From contig NZ_AYMG01000019.1 in the NCBI RefSeq assembly GCF_000633455.1, positions 62,001 to 126,000 on the forward strand: DNA of 64,000 bases. Reading direction: 5' to 3'. The stretch's first letter is position 1. Every line of letters begins with the position of its first letter. The position numbers were made by a program, and so were the translations under genes. This DNA comes from Pedobacter jeongneungensis. GTDB taxonomy: Bacteria > Bacteroidota > Bacteroidia > Sphingobacteriales > Sphingobacteriaceae. Under the pieces are notes generated by a model that was not told the DNA's origin, searched no databases, and worked only from the letters and a program-made list of their open reading frames with translations. Positions 16,248 through 25,168 of the stretch are shown here, piece after piece.

Positions 16248-17237
16248 TTATTTCTTCCGGATGTTTTCTTCAATCGGCTCCGATTTTTTGAACAGGTTGA
16301 AGGTAGGGCGGATAATTTTAACACTCCGTTTGCTTACGTCAACGCTGGCATTCAGTTCAAAACCGATCAATAAAATGAGCGAATTGAGGTAAAGCCAGAT
16401 CATCACTACAATCAGCGTCCCGATGGAGCCATAAACCTTATTGTAAGAGGCAAAATGATTGATGTAGAAAGAAAATCCCCAGATGGTAAGAAAGGCCAGA
16501 ATGGTAGCTAACCACGAGCCGGCGCTAAACAAGCGCCATTTTTTGGTGTGCGAGGGTCCGTAGCGGTATAAAATGGAAATGGTAATGAAATACAGAATCG
16601 CTAATAGTGCCCATCTGGTAAATTTGATGGTATAAACCAAAAAACTATCTTTTAAGTGTAGTTCATCATTGATTTTGTTTAGCAGAACCTCGCCTAAAGC
16701 CATCGCACTGATGCAGATGATGATTGAAAAGCAGATGATAACCGTTAAGATCAATGCAATTAAACGTTGTTTTAACCAGCCCCTGGTTTCGATAATCAAT
16801 GATGATTTGTTGAAGGCCTTCATCAGGTTTTTAACTCCATTGGTCGCAAAAAAGAGTGCCGATAAAAAACCGAAAGATAACAAACCCGTATTCTGCTTTT
16901 TGATGATGTCTTTTAGTGTGGTCTCAAAGGCATCAAAGGCATTATGTGGCAGTACCAGCTGGATCAGATTTAAAAGCTGATCCTGGAAACCCTTTATCGG
17001 GATAAAAGGAATTAAGGTAAACAAGAAGATAATGCCCGGGAAAATGGCCAGCATAAAACTGTAAGCCAGCGACGAAGATTTGTTTACGAGTGCATCTTTA
17101 CCGATTTCGCGGAAGAAAAACGTAGCAACCGTATATAAGGGAAGCGGGCTAAATCCGGGCAAAATACATCCCTTAGTCCATTCTATAAATCTGGAATAGA
17201 GCTTAAGATGTAATAATTGCCGGTGTAACCATTCCAT
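16248..17237 (-). CDS. YihY/BrkB family inner-membrane protein
   Basis: A 329-residue protein with about six membrane helices. KDALVNKSSSLAYSFMLAIFPGIIFLF matches the conserved first-helix region of YihY, and the segment IGTLIVVMIWLYLNSLILLIGFELNA matches its last helices. The old name ribonuclease BN for this family is considered wrong; the function is unclear. It is the last gene of a minus-strand run with PASTA protein, MltG and thioesterase, and starts 12 bases after the thioesterase stop. Confidence 0.9.
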   Translation of the reverse strand: MEWLHRQLLHLKLYSRFIEWTKGCILPGFSPLPLYTVATFFFREIGKDALVNKSSSLAYSFMLAIFPGIIFLFTLIPFIPIKGFQDQLLNLIQLVLPHNAFDAFETTLKDIIKKQNTGLLSFGFLSALFFATNGVKNLMKAFNKSSLIIETRGWLKQRLIALILTVIICFSIIICISAMALGEVLLNKINDELHLKDSFLVYTIKFTRWALLAILYFITISILYRYGPSHTKKWRLFSAGSWLATILAFLTIWGFSFYINHFASYNKVYGSIGTLIVVMIWLYLNSLILLIGFELNASVDVSKRSVKIIRPTFNLFKKSEPIEENIRKK

Positions 17238-17249
17238 TGTAGCTGTTAA

Positions 17250-17654
17250 TTAAAAAAATACCGATAACTTTTCCATAAAGTTTTCGGGAGGGTTGGTGGG
17301 CTTGTTTTTCTTCATGTCTACAAAAACAAGCGTTGTCGCCCCAATGTTGATCAGTTCTTCATTTTCATTGTACAGTTCATACTCAAAGAAAATGCGGATG
17401 CCGGGCAAAGTTTTAACAATGGTTTTAACCGTAATCTCCTGGTCGTATAAGGCAGGTTTAATGTATTTACATTTTAATTCCAACACAGGCATCATAATGC
17501 CGTCAGCTTCCATAGAACTGTAGCTCATGCCTAAACTCCGCAACATTTCTACACGGCCCACTTCGTAGTACTGTGCATAATTGCCATAATACATATAACC
17601 CATCTGATCGGTCTCGCCATAGCGCACCCTGATTTTTGTACTGTGGCTATACAT
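17250..17654 (-). CDS. Acyl-CoA thioesterase, hotdog fold (YbgC/4HBT type)
   Basis: A 134-residue hotdog protein. TKIRVRYGETDQMGYMYYGNYAQYYEVGR is the 4-hydroxybenzoyl-CoA thioesterase signature with the catalytic Asp in GETDQMG. It probably hydrolyses acyl-CoA; the exact substrate cannot be told from sequence. Its ATG overlaps the mltG stop by one base (TAATG). Confidence 0.9.
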   Translation of the reverse strand: MYSHSTKIRVRYGETDQMGYMYYGNYAQYYEVGRVEMLRSLGMSYSSMEADGIMMPVLELKCKYIKPALYDQEITVKTIVKTLPGIRIFFEYELYNENEELINIGATTLVFVDMKKNKPTNPPENFMEKLSVFF

Positions 17655-18709
17655 TATTTAAAGATATTTCTTTTGTTTAAAGCCTCGCGATATTTTTTTG
17701 CATTGATTTCGTGTTCTGCCTTGGTTTCAGCAAAGTTATGGTAACCCGAGAAATCTTCTTTGGCACACATGTAAATGTAATTGTTTTTATCACGGTTTAA
17801 CACGGCGTCAATGGCATTAATACTTGGCATCATAATCGGGCCCGGAGGCAAACCTGCATATTTATAGGTATTGTAAAGCGATTGCACCTGCAATAATTTT
17901 CCGGTCACCCTTTTTACGGTAAAGTCGTTATTGGCGAATATCACCGTCGGATCGGCCTGTAATAAAATGCCTTTGTTCAGGCGGTTTAAATATAAACCGG
18001 CGATAATGGGCATTTCTTTATCGTAAAGCGCCTCGCCATCAACAATGGAGGCTAAGGTATATACCTGTGCAGGCGTAAGATTTAAGCTTGCCGCTTTTTG
18101 TTTACGGTCGGCATTCCAGAATTTATCGTATTCTTTGTGCATGCGCTCAAAAAAGTCAACCGGCGAGATATTCCAGTACATTTCATAAGTATTCGGGATA
18201 AACATCGCATACACATTATCCTGGTTGAAGCCGTATTTGCTGATCAATGCAGTTGAATCTAATACACGGATAAAACTTAACGAATCGGCTTCAAGGTTAC
18301 TAGCCAGGTAGGCCGCAAAATTTTCTTTCTTACGGATATTCTGGAATTTCAGTTTAACAGGATCCTGATTTCCGGCTTTGATCAGGTTAATCAGCGAGCG
18401 GTTGGTCATGCCTTTTTTCAAACGGTAACGGCCGGGTTTAACGCTTGTTGCCAGGTTCATTTTTCCGGCAGCGGCAGTAAAAGATCCGATGTTCTTTACC
18501 AGGTCTTTCTTTTTGATTTCGGCAAGCAGATCGTCATAGCTACTACCCGTTTTGATATATAAATATTTTTGATTTTCGGTAATGTTAGGGGCAAAGTAAA
18601 GCCTGTAAATGTTCAGCGCAAAGTAACCGGCAATTAGAATAACAATCAGCGCAATTATAATTGCGGCTTTTTTGCCTGTGCTCGTGGTCTTTTTTTCTAC
18701 TTCAGTCAT
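17654..18709 (-). CDS. mltG: Endolytic peptidoglycan transglycosylase MltG
   Basis: A 351-residue YceG-like lytic transglycosylase that cleaves nascent glycan strands. An N-terminal membrane helix (AAIIIALIVILIAGYFALNIY) is followed by a LysM-like region and the catalytic domain. The segment ASIVDGEALYDKEMPIIAGLYLNRL carries the expected catalytic Glu, and LLQADPTVIF is the family motif. Its neighbours are a PASTA protein and divergent D-Ala-D-Ala ligase, so a cell-wall cluster is likely. Confidence 0.94.
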   Translation of the reverse strand: MTEVEKKTTSTGKKAAIIIALIVILIAGYFALNIYRLYFAPNITENQKYLYIKTGSSYDDLLAEIKKKDLVKNIGSFTAAAGKMNLATSVKPGRYRLKKGMTNRSLINLIKAGNQDPVKLKFQNIRKKENFAAYLASNLEADSLSFIRVLDSTALISKYGFNQDNVYAMFIPNTYEMYWNISPVDFFERMHKEYDKFWNADRKQKAASLNLTPAQVYTLASIVDGEALYDKEMPIIAGLYLNRLNKGILLQADPTVIFANNDFTVKRVTGKLLQVQSLYNTYKYAGLPPGPIMMPSINAIDAVLNRDKNNYIYMCAKEDFSGYHNFAETKAEHEINAKKYREALNKRNIFK

Positions 18710-18727
18710 CTGTATCGTATGCGTATG

Positions 18728-19498
18728 TTATTGTTGTTTATTGGATAGTGTAATGTTGATTTTAGTGCCTAAAGGTACTTTTGTTAACGAATCAACTAAC
18801 ATGGGGTCTTGTTTTATAATAATGGCAGCAGCACTGTCGGTTACTGCTCCTTCATAAATAATGGTACCTAAACTGAGGTTCGAGCCCCTCAAACTAAACT
18901 TCGCTTCATCCATGGTTAAGCCCATCAATTGCGGAATGTCTACTTCTTCATTTCCACGGCCATCACCCAGTACCAGGTTAATCCTCGAACCTACCGGAAC
19001 AATTTGTCCTGCAGCAATCGGTTGACCGCCAAAAGAGGCTTCCAGTACCACATCACGGCTTACATCCGGTTTATAGGTGGTATCGCCCAGTTTTAACCTC
19101 GAACTTTCAATAATCGCTTGCGCTTCACGTAAGGTTTTAAACGCAATATCCGGGAATTTTGTATTTGGTGTTTTACCCGCATTAATGGTTAAATAAATGG
19201 TACGGTTATCTTTTACAAAAGTATTGGGGTCAGGATCCTGGTCAATTACAATCCCGGCAGGCTGATCCATGATAAAAACAGAATCTACTTCGTATTTTAA
19301 TCCGGCATCTTCCAGTTTTTTTACTGCTTGTTCAAAAGAAAGACCCTTTACCATAGGCACATTTAATCCTTCACCATGTTTGGTGTAATATCTTAAGCTA
19401 AAAAATGCAATCAGGAGCAATGCAATAACGGTAATTACGGCAGCTAAAATGTTGTTTCTAAACGATTTGGTTTTTAAGTAATCTATAAATTTAGACAT
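18728..19498 (-). CDS. Membrane-anchored PASTA-repeat protein without kinase domain
   Basis: A 256-residue protein with a short cytoplasmic N-terminus, one membrane helix (NNILAAVITVIALLLIAFF) and three PASTA domains at about residues 43-110, 112-182 and 187-254. Recurrent features are VPMVKGLSFEQAVKKLEDAG, IDQDPDPNTFVK and PQLMGLTMDEAKFSL. PASTA domains bind peptidoglycan or muropeptides, usually on Ser/Thr kinases or PBPs; here neither partner domain is present. It leads the PASTA-mltG-thioesterase-yihY run. Confidence 0.92.
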   Translation of the reverse strand: MSKFIDYLKTKSFRNNILAAVITVIALLLIAFFSLRYYTKHGEGLNVPMVKGLSFEQAVKKLEDAGLKYEVDSVFIMDQPAGIVIDQDPDPNTFVKDNRTIYLTINAGKTPNTKFPDIAFKTLREAQAIIESSRLKLGDTTYKPDVSRDVVLEASFGGQPIAAGQIVPVGSRINLVLGDGRGNEEVDIPQLMGLTMDEAKFSLRGSNLSLGTIIYEGAVTDSAAAIIIKQDPMLVDSLTKVPLGTKINITLSNKQQ

Positions 19499-19708
19499 GT
19501 ATCTTAAATGGGGTTTATGCGTATAAGCTCAAATGTAACTATTTTAATTATTGATTGAATTATAGAATCTAAATCGCCATCCAATCATTCGCTAATTCAA
19601 TCCCTCTCTCTTCAATAATTGTTCCGTTAATGTGATCAAAGCACAAAGATATTTATATTTTTGGGGATATATTTATATTCAATTTCTATTTATAAAAGGA
19701 TTTCTGAC

Positions 19709-20695
19709 ATGAAGAAAACTATTGCGTTGTTAACAGGCGGTACCACAGGCGAATGGGTTGTTTCGGTAAAAAGTGCAGCAACAATTGCCCAGAACATCGA
19801 CCCTAATTTATACGATGTTTATAAAATTATGCTGAACGAAAAAGGATGGTTTTATGAGCCGGCTGATTCTGTAAAGATTGAAATTGATAAAAATGATTTT
19901 TCCTTAACGCTTGATGGCCGCAGGATAAAGTTTGATGGGGTTTTTATTGCCATTCATGGTTCGCCTGGTGAAGATGGAAAATTACAGGGCTATTTCGATA
20001 TGCTCAGTATTCCGTACACCACCTGCGATGCCTTAACTTCATCAATTACGATGAACAAAGGTTACACCAAGGCCATAGTTGAAGGGATTGATAACTTGTA
20101 TACTGCGAAATCCTTTCAGATATTTAAAGGCGGAAATTACAGTTTAAGCCAGATTAAACAGGATTTAAGACTGCCTTATTTTGTGAAACCCAATAGTGGC
20201 GGGAGCAGCATTGGCATGAGTAAGGTAAAACACGCCGATGACCTTGACGAAGCCATTGAAAAGGCTTTTAAAGAAGATACCCAGATTTTAATTGAGGAAT
20301 TTGTAAGCGGAAGGGAATTTTCGATCGGTGTTTTTGGTGCCGAAGGAAAAATCATTGTTTTACCCACAACAGAAGTGATCCCACAAAATGAATTTTTTGA
20401 TTTTGAAGCGAAATATACGCCTGGTGCTACAGAAGAAATTACGCCTGGCCGCATGAATGAGGAAGAATTGCAACGTGTGCAACAAGTGGTTACTGATGTA
20501 TATAAAAAGCTAAATTGCAGGGGAGTGGTGCGTGTAGATTATTTCCTGGAGCACGAAACAGGAAAATTTTATTTTATCGAAATCAATACCATCCCCGGAC
20601 AAACGGCCACAAGTTTTATCCCTCAACAGGTAGCTGCGATGGGCATATCGCTTAAAGAGTTTTATACCCGTTTAATGAAGGAAACATTGGGTTAA
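19709..20695 (+). CDS. ddl: D-alanine--D-alanine ligase
   Basis: A 328-residue ATP-grasp ligase making the D-Ala-D-Ala dipeptide of peptidoglycan. Visible elements are GSPGEDGKLQGYFD, the glycine-rich KPNSGGSSIGMSKV loop, LIEEFVSGREFSIGVFG and the C-terminal FIEINTIPGQTATSFIP metal and substrate site. ATG 19709 follows aaaagga and starts MKKTIALLTGG. The in-frame 19661 start adds residues unlike Ddl. It is transcribed away from the PASTA/mltG operon. Confidence 0.95.
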   Translation: MKKTIALLTGGTTGEWVVSVKSAATIAQNIDPNLYDVYKIMLNEKGWFYEPADSVKIEIDKNDFSLTLDGRRIKFDGVFIAIHGSPGEDGKLQGYFDMLSIPYTTCDALTSSITMNKGYTKAIVEGIDNLYTAKSFQIFKGGNYSLSQIKQDLRLPYFVKPNSGGSSIGMSKVKHADDLDEAIEKAFKEDTQILIEEFVSGREFSIGVFGAEGKIIVLPTTEVIPQNEFFDFEAKYTPGATEEITPGRMNEEELQRVQQVVTDVYKKLNCRGVVRVDYFLEHETGKFYFIEINTIPGQTATSFIPQQVAAMGISLKEFYTRLMKETLG

Positions 20696-20859
20696 TGCAT
20701 TGAGTGAAATAGTCATTTCGACCAAATTCCTTGGTCTGTGTCCTCACAGACCATCACGGTCATTAAGCGCAAATGAGGCGCATAAAATTAAAAATTGCCA
20801 CGGAGACACTGAGAACACGGAAAATATAACTTGTTACGGGTTGCTCAAAATTAGCGCTG

Positions 20860-20948
20860 GAGCTTATATTTTCTTACATGTCTTACATGGTTTAAAAACA
20901 GGTGCTATAATGTTTTCCCATATAAGACATATAAGTTAATTGAAGCTC
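20860..20948. repeat. gagctt palindromic element, copy 1
   Basis: An 89-base element with inverted ends gagctt / gaagctc and complementary arms (catgtcttacatgg with ccatataagacata). The centre is tttaaaaacaggtgctataa. Confidence 0.8.
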
Positions 20949-21080
20949 ATAAGTTCAATAAACATTACTCAAATGCCATGGTCTGTGTCCTCACTGACCA
21001 TCGCGTTAATCAGAATTGCCACGGATGCACTGAAAACACGGAAAATATAACTCTTTTCCGGTTTCTCAAATAACCGCTCT

Positions 21081-21162
21081 GAGCTTATATTTTCTTACAT
21101 GTCTTATATGGTTTAAAAACAAGTGCTATAATGTTTTACCATATAAGACACATAAGTTCAAT
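21081..21162. repeat. gagctt palindromic element, copy 2
   Basis: This copy has the same arms and centre (gtcttatatgg with ccatataagac) as copy 1, with a few substitutions. The right end stops at aagttcaat without the gaagctc terminus. Confidence 0.8.
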
Positions 21163-21300
21163 AAACATTACTCAAAATACCATGGTCTGTGTCCTCACAG
21201 ATCATCGCGTTAATCAAGCGCAAAAAAGATAGAATTGCCACGGAGACACTGAGAACACGGAAAATGTAACTCTTTTGGGATATTAAAAATTAGCCGTACT

Positions 21301-21337
21301 GAGCTTATATTTTCTCTTATGTCTTATATGGTTTAAA
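21301..21337. repeat. gagctt palindromic element, left half only
   Basis: Only the left arm (gagcttat to gtcttatatggttt) is present; the sequence then runs into a terminator. Confidence 0.7.
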
Positions 21338-21372
21338 AAAAGAGGATACCCTCCCGGATATCCTCTTTTTTT
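21336..21372. terminator. Bidirectional terminator
   Basis: The stem agaggata / tatcctct is flanked by A-run and T-run on both sides. It ends the minus-strand gene at 21389 and closes the repeat array. Confidence 0.85.
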
Positions 21373-21388
21373 GATAGTTTTTAAAAGA

Positions 21389-21913
21389 TTAATACTTGTA
21401 AGCAATTCCTTTTTTAATGTTTTGCGAACCACCCATTCTGTTAGATGATGAACCTACTGTGCTTTTATCGTCAGTTAAGAAAATAAACGGACAACCAATT
21501 TTAGCAGCTTCCATTTTTAATTTTTTCTCTGCTTTTTTATCGCCTGTGTTTCCGGTGTGGTAGTTAATCAAACCAGTTTTACCCCTAACTTCTTCTACTT
21601 TTTTTAAGCCTGTTGAAGCTGCTTTGTCTTCTAAAATAACAACCTTTTCCCAGTCTTCTTCGGTAGATACTACAATTTTTTCGGTAATATTTTCTACTCT
21701 TCCGCTTTTACCGTAAACAATTTTTTCGATTGCATACTTTCCTAAGGTATTGTCAGAATCTTCTCCATCGTATTTAAATACAACATCGTATTCTTCTACC
21801 TTAACAACTTTACCTTTGATTGTTTCTCCATTGTGTTTTGTAATTACATCAACCTGCGCTTTGGCAAAAAATGTAGTTAAAACGAGAGTCATTAAAATGA
21901 TGATTTTCCTCAT
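21389..21913 (-). CDS. Secreted protein of unknown function
   Basis: A 174-residue protein that I do not recognise. It has a signal peptide (MRKIIILMTLVLTTFFAKAQ, cleavage after AKAQ or AKA). The mature part has a short beta-rich region (DVITKHNGETIKGKVVKVEE), of the kind seen in small Bacteroidota periplasmic proteins, then a Lys/Glu-rich section and one Cys (KIGCPFIFLTDD). A consensus promoter lies just upstream and a terminator downstream, so it is a single-gene unit. Confidence 0.8.
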   Translation of the reverse strand: MRKIIILMTLVLTTFFAKAQVDVITKHNGETIKGKVVKVEEYDVVFKYDGEDSDNTLGKYAIEKIVYGKSGRVENITEKIVVSTEEDWEKVVILEDKAASTGLKKVEEVRGKTGLINYHTGNTGDKKAEKKLKMEAAKIGCPFIFLTDDKSTVGSSSNRMGGSQNIKKGIAYKY

Positions 21914-21937
21914 ACTTTTTGTTTGTTTGATTTTTGC

Positions 21938-21968
21938 CCAAAAATATAAAAAAACATGATTTTACAAA
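21938..21968 (-). promoter_or_regulatory. Consensus Bacteroidota promoter (TTTG-N19-TAnnTTTG)
   Basis: On the minus strand TTTG (21965-21968) is separated by exactly 19 bases from TATTTTTG (21938-21945), 24 bases before the start codon of the secreted-protein gene. This is the best promoter match I found. Confidence 0.7.
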
Positions 21969-22091
21969 TTAAAATATTTCATTTAAAGGGGAGATTTTCA
22001 AATAATTAGAAGAGAAAGAAAATTCAGACATGAAAGATTCAAGATTGAACTACAACGCTTTCGAATTAATAAGATGCGTTAAGATATCTTG

Positions 22092-22178
22092 GAGCTTAAT
22101 TTTCTTACATGTCTTATATGGTTTAAAAACAGGTGCTATAATGTTACCATATAAGACATATAAGTTCATTGAAGCTCC
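22092..22178. repeat. gagctt palindromic element, copy 4 (separate site)
   Basis: A full copy with both termini (gagctt and gaagctc) and arms tgtcttatatgg / ccatataagacata. It stands alone between the secreted-protein and cutC genes, without the other parts of the tandem unit, so the palindrome is a repeat in its own right. Confidence 0.8.
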
Positions 22179-22202
22179 CTGTTTCAATGAACTTATAATT
22201 TA

Positions 22203-22970
22203 TTAGTGCTCAATCTGATTAATACAATCAACTAAAGCTTTAACTTTAATTTCAGAAGTTAATTCGTAACGATATTCATCCTCAATACTACCCATTTTGG
22301 TTTCGGTATTTCTGAATTTCATTTTACTGGCCACAAATTCCTTTGCCGAAGCATGAAATTCTGTTGCTCCCGTTTGGTTAATGAGTTGCTGGATGTTGCC
22401 TTCATTTATTCCGGCACCAGGCATGATTGTGATCCTGCCATTTGCCTTTTTAACCAATTGAGATAGTTTTTCTGCACCTAATGGGGCTGAAGATGCACCA
22501 CCAGAAGTAAGCACTCTTTTGATGCCGAGTTCGATTAGATCTTCCAGTGCCTGATCCATATCGTTACTCATATCAAAAGCCCTGTGGAAAGCTACAGCCA
22601 TTGGTTTAGCCAATTCGATCAGTTCGGCACACCTTTCTTTGTCAATTGCACCATCTGCTTTCAGTATTCCTATAACAATACCTTCACAATTTAATGATTT
22701 GCAGATTTTTATATCTTCTTTCATTAACTCAAATTCTGTGTCGGAATATAAAAAATCGCCACCCCTCGGACGGATAATCGGCCAGATTTCGATGGACAGG
22801 TTTTTCTTGGCTAATGCCAGCTGACCATAACTTGGTGTAGTACCGCCCTCGGCCAGGTTATCGCAAAATTCAGCCCTTTTAGCACCGCCATTTTGAGCAG
22901 CCAATGCTGAAGCATAGGAATTTGCGCAAACTTCTAAACAGGCATTTTTTGTGATTGAATCACTTTTCAT
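22203..22970 (-). CDS. cutC: CutC family protein (copper homeostasis family)
   Basis: A 255-residue TIM-barrel protein. LEVCANSYASALAAQNGGAKRAEFCDNL, IIRPRGGDFLYSD, AVAFHRAFDM, KRVLTSGGASSAPLG and IMPGAGINEGN are the conserved CutC segments in order. The copper link comes from E. coli genetics and has been disputed, so the biochemical role is open. It follows the DUF2314 gene by 20 bases. Confidence 0.9.
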   Translation of the reverse strand: MKSDSITKNACLEVCANSYASALAAQNGGAKRAEFCDNLAEGGTTPSYGQLALAKKNLSIEIWPIIRPRGGDFLYSDTEFELMKEDIKICKSLNCEGIVIGILKADGAIDKERCAELIELAKPMAVAFHRAFDMSNDMDQALEDLIELGIKRVLTSGGASSAPLGAEKLSQLVKKANGRITIMPGAGINEGNIQQLINQTGATEFHASAKEFVASKMKFRNTETKMGSIEDEYRYELTSEIKVKALVDCINQIEH

Positions 22971-22990
22971 TTAAATGGATATAATTTGAA

Positions 22991-23869
22991 TTATTCTTCT
23001 GTTTCTACAGGGCCTAAAACAACCCAGCCTTTTGGCGATTTATAGGTATTGAGTAGCTGAGTTGATTTTCCACCATCCGGAAACCAGCATACTTCAGTAA
23101 TTACCCAATGGGAGTCATCAATTTTTTGCCGTTCAGGAAAAGCATTCTGAAGACCGGAAAAATCAGGAAAGCCATGTTCTTCCATACTATTGATAAAAGA
23201 TAATTTAAGTACTTCTGCTGTTTCAGTGATGATGTCGTTATCTAACTCCATTTTCAATTTGGAAAGCATGATTCTTGCTTCCTCAAAGAAATCTTTAAAT
23301 GTTATTGCAGCATCAAGATCTTTAGCATTATAAGCATTCTCCAGGGCTAATATTGCACCTTCCGGAGTATCAGCGTTTGCCCTGAAGTAATCTACACCTT
23401 CATCAATATACAAGCCTACACTACTGTCGAATTCGGCCTTATCTTTTTCAGGTATACCGTCTCTGACCGCTCTTATGGTGTAACCGCCAATTAGTCGGCC
23501 ATTTTCAATACTCATCCAGTCTGATATCAGGTCGCGATCGATCCCAATCTTCTGGTTTAGTTTAACCGTACCCACACTTACAGGTTCGTTACCTACTGTA
23601 CCAAAAAGATTACCTTCATCATCAAAATGAGGTTCAGTAAGCCAAATATGCTCGCTATTTTCGCCATCTATAATATGAACTTTAACAGAGAAATAGGCAT
23701 GATGTGGCTGAGGATGGGCAAGACTTTCTTCAAAATACCAAAGCGTTAAATTCGCCTTTTCAATTGCCCAGTTCATGCGTTCATCTTCGTTTGGAACATA
23801 AACCATGTCGGGTTCGTCCTTACGTTCTTCTACATTCTTTTTTCCAAAAATTTTAGATAGTAGGCCCAT
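22991..23869 (-). CDS. DUF2314 domain protein
   Basis: A 292-residue cytosolic protein. The N-terminal half has AYFSVKVHIIDGENSEHIWL and DWMSIENGRLIGGYTIRAVRDG, the DUF2314 hallmarks. The C-terminal half (about 165-290) holds a separate domain with ALENAYNAKDLDAAITFKDF, resembling a SnoaL/NTF2-like immunity-type module, and QLLNTYKSPKGWVVLGP at the end. Function unknown. Confidence 0.82.
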   Translation of the reverse strand: MGLLSKIFGKKNVEERKDEPDMVYVPNEDERMNWAIEKANLTLWYFEESLAHPQPHHAYFSVKVHIIDGENSEHIWLTEPHFDDEGNLFGTVGNEPVSVGTVKLNQKIGIDRDLISDWMSIENGRLIGGYTIRAVRDGIPEKDKAEFDSSVGLYIDEGVDYFRANADTPEGAILALENAYNAKDLDAAITFKDFFEEARIMLSKLKMELDNDIITETAEVLKLSFINSMEEHGFPDFSGLQNAFPERQKIDDSHWVITEVCWFPDGGKSTQLLNTYKSPKGWVVLGPVETEE

Positions 23870-23902
23870 TTTAAATTGAGTTTATTCTATTGGATGGATT
23901 TC

Positions 23903-24937
23903 TTAGTAATAACTTTTTCCCTTGATCAATAAATCTTGTCTTTCTGCATTGCAAACTGCATAACTAAAGCCTTGCTGAATGGCATAAGCGCCGTATTCTC
24001 CTTTTTTATTGATGGCTAAAAAGCCGACTTGTATGTTTTTGGCTGTTTCTGGTTTCTTTTTGATGATGCGCATAACGGCTTCTTTACAGGCTGCTTCCGG
24101 ACTATAACCCTGGCGCATCAGTTCCACCACTAAAAATGAACCTACATTTCTTACCACTTCTTCACCCACACCGGTGGAGGTTGCGCCACCAATTTCATTG
24201 TCTACATATAAACCTGCACCAATAATCGGACTGTCGCCAATCCGTCCATGTAATTTATAAGCCATACCACTGGTGGTACAGGCGCCAGAAATGTTTCCTT
24301 TTGCATCAATCGCTAACATCCCGATGGTATCGTGGTTATATTGATTTCCTGGTAATTTTTGCGGCGCTGCTTTTTCGTAAAGTTTATTTTCAATATTCAT
24401 TACCGGCGCATATTTTGCCGTTTTTAACCATTCTTTCCATGCTTTTTCGCTTGCAGGAGTTAGGAGATTTTCTTTTTTAAAACCCTGTTCCAAGGCAAAC
24501 TGCAAAGCGCCATCGCCGGCCAGCATTACATGGGGCGTTTTTTCCATTACTTTACGGGCTACTGAAATGGGGTGTTTAATATATTCGAGTGCTAAAACAG
24601 CACCGCAATTGCCTTGTTCATCCATAATGCAGGCATCAAGGGTTACTCGTCCATCACGGTCTGGTAGCCCACCATAACCCACCGATTGATTTTTTTCGTC
24701 TGCTTCCGGAACCCAGACACCCTGTTCTACAGCGTCTATCGCACGTCCGCCTTTTGATAATACTTTCCATGCATCAGCATTTGCTGCAATACCAAAATCC
24801 CAGGTAGAAATCACAATCGGGAAATTTGCTGCTTTTGAATCTTTGTGAGGAAGCACTTCAGCTATGCTGCTTTTATCAATGGCAAGCAATCCGGCAGATA
24901 GGGCAGATGCTTTTATAAATTTACGGCGGTTAAACAT
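23903..24937 (-). CDS. N4-glycosylasparaginase / isoaspartyl peptidase family protein with Tat-like signal
   Basis: A 344-residue Ntn-hydrolase precursor. The N-terminus (MFNRRKFIKASALSAGLLA) looks like a Tat signal, so the enzyme is probably exported. Autocleavage before Thr204 in NHDTIGMLAID would give alpha and beta chains. GRIGDSPIIGAG and SSTGVGEE-like segments form the substrate site. Glycosylasparaginases split GlcNAc-Asn from degraded glycoproteins, so a role in glycan foraging is plausible. It stands alone between non-coding spacers. Confidence 0.9.
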   Translation of the reverse strand: MFNRRKFIKASALSAGLLAIDKSSIAEVLPHKDSKAANFPIVISTWDFGIAANADAWKVLSKGGRAIDAVEQGVWVPEADEKNQSVGYGGLPDRDGRVTLDACIMDEQGNCGAVLALEYIKHPISVARKVMEKTPHVMLAGDGALQFALEQGFKKENLLTPASEKAWKEWLKTAKYAPVMNIENKLYEKAAPQKLPGNQYNHDTIGMLAIDAKGNISGACTTSGMAYKLHGRIGDSPIIGAGLYVDNEIGGATSTGVGEEVVRNVGSFLVVELMRQGYSPEAACKEAVMRIIKKKPETAKNIQVGFLAINKKGEYGAYAIQQGFSYAVCNAERQDLLIKGKSYY

Positions 24938-24940
24938 TAG

Positions 24941-24968
24941 TTTGGTTAATTGTTTAAATTGGTTAACT
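24941..24968. repeat. 28-bp dispersed intergenic repeat, copy B
   Basis: Identical to 1483-1510. It starts 3 bases upstream of the asparaginase ATG and continues into further ttggttaactggttaatt-like and 'gatttgaatattggttatta' repeats up to 25165. No gene was found in this spacer. Confidence 0.75.
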
Positions 24969-25168
24969 GGTTAATTGTTTGATTGACGAATTGTTAAATT
25001 GTTAAATCGACTAATCCTGTTTGAAGATTGTGATTTGAATATTGGTTATTATTAATCTATATTGTTTAATGGCTTAATGTTCTGATTATTGTGATTTGAA
25101 TATTGGTCATTATTCATTAATCGTTTTACTTATTGCCTGAACATTGCGATTTGATTATTGGTTATTAA

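Larger units (their letters stand above)
20696..21340. repeat. Three tandem copies of a 200-250 bp intergenic repeat
   Basis: Units start near 20729, 20976 and 21180. Each has, in order, a ggtctgtgtcctcacagacc hairpin, a gttaatca/gcgcaaa stretch, a gccacggagacactgagaac segment and a gagcttatattttcttacat palindrome arm; copies 1 and 2 end in aacattactcaaa. Copy 3 is cut off after the first palindrome arm by a terminator. An 80-codon frame at 20700-20939 lies entirely in the repeat and is not believed. Confidence 0.85.

Noticed and set aside
20700..20939. Frame of 79 codons after ddl
   Set aside because: It lies wholly inside the tandem repeat and its palindrome, with no homology signature.
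20696..21340. CRISPR array
   Set aside because: The units are 200-250 bp, mostly repeated throughout, and lack short repeats with unique spacers; no cas genes are near.
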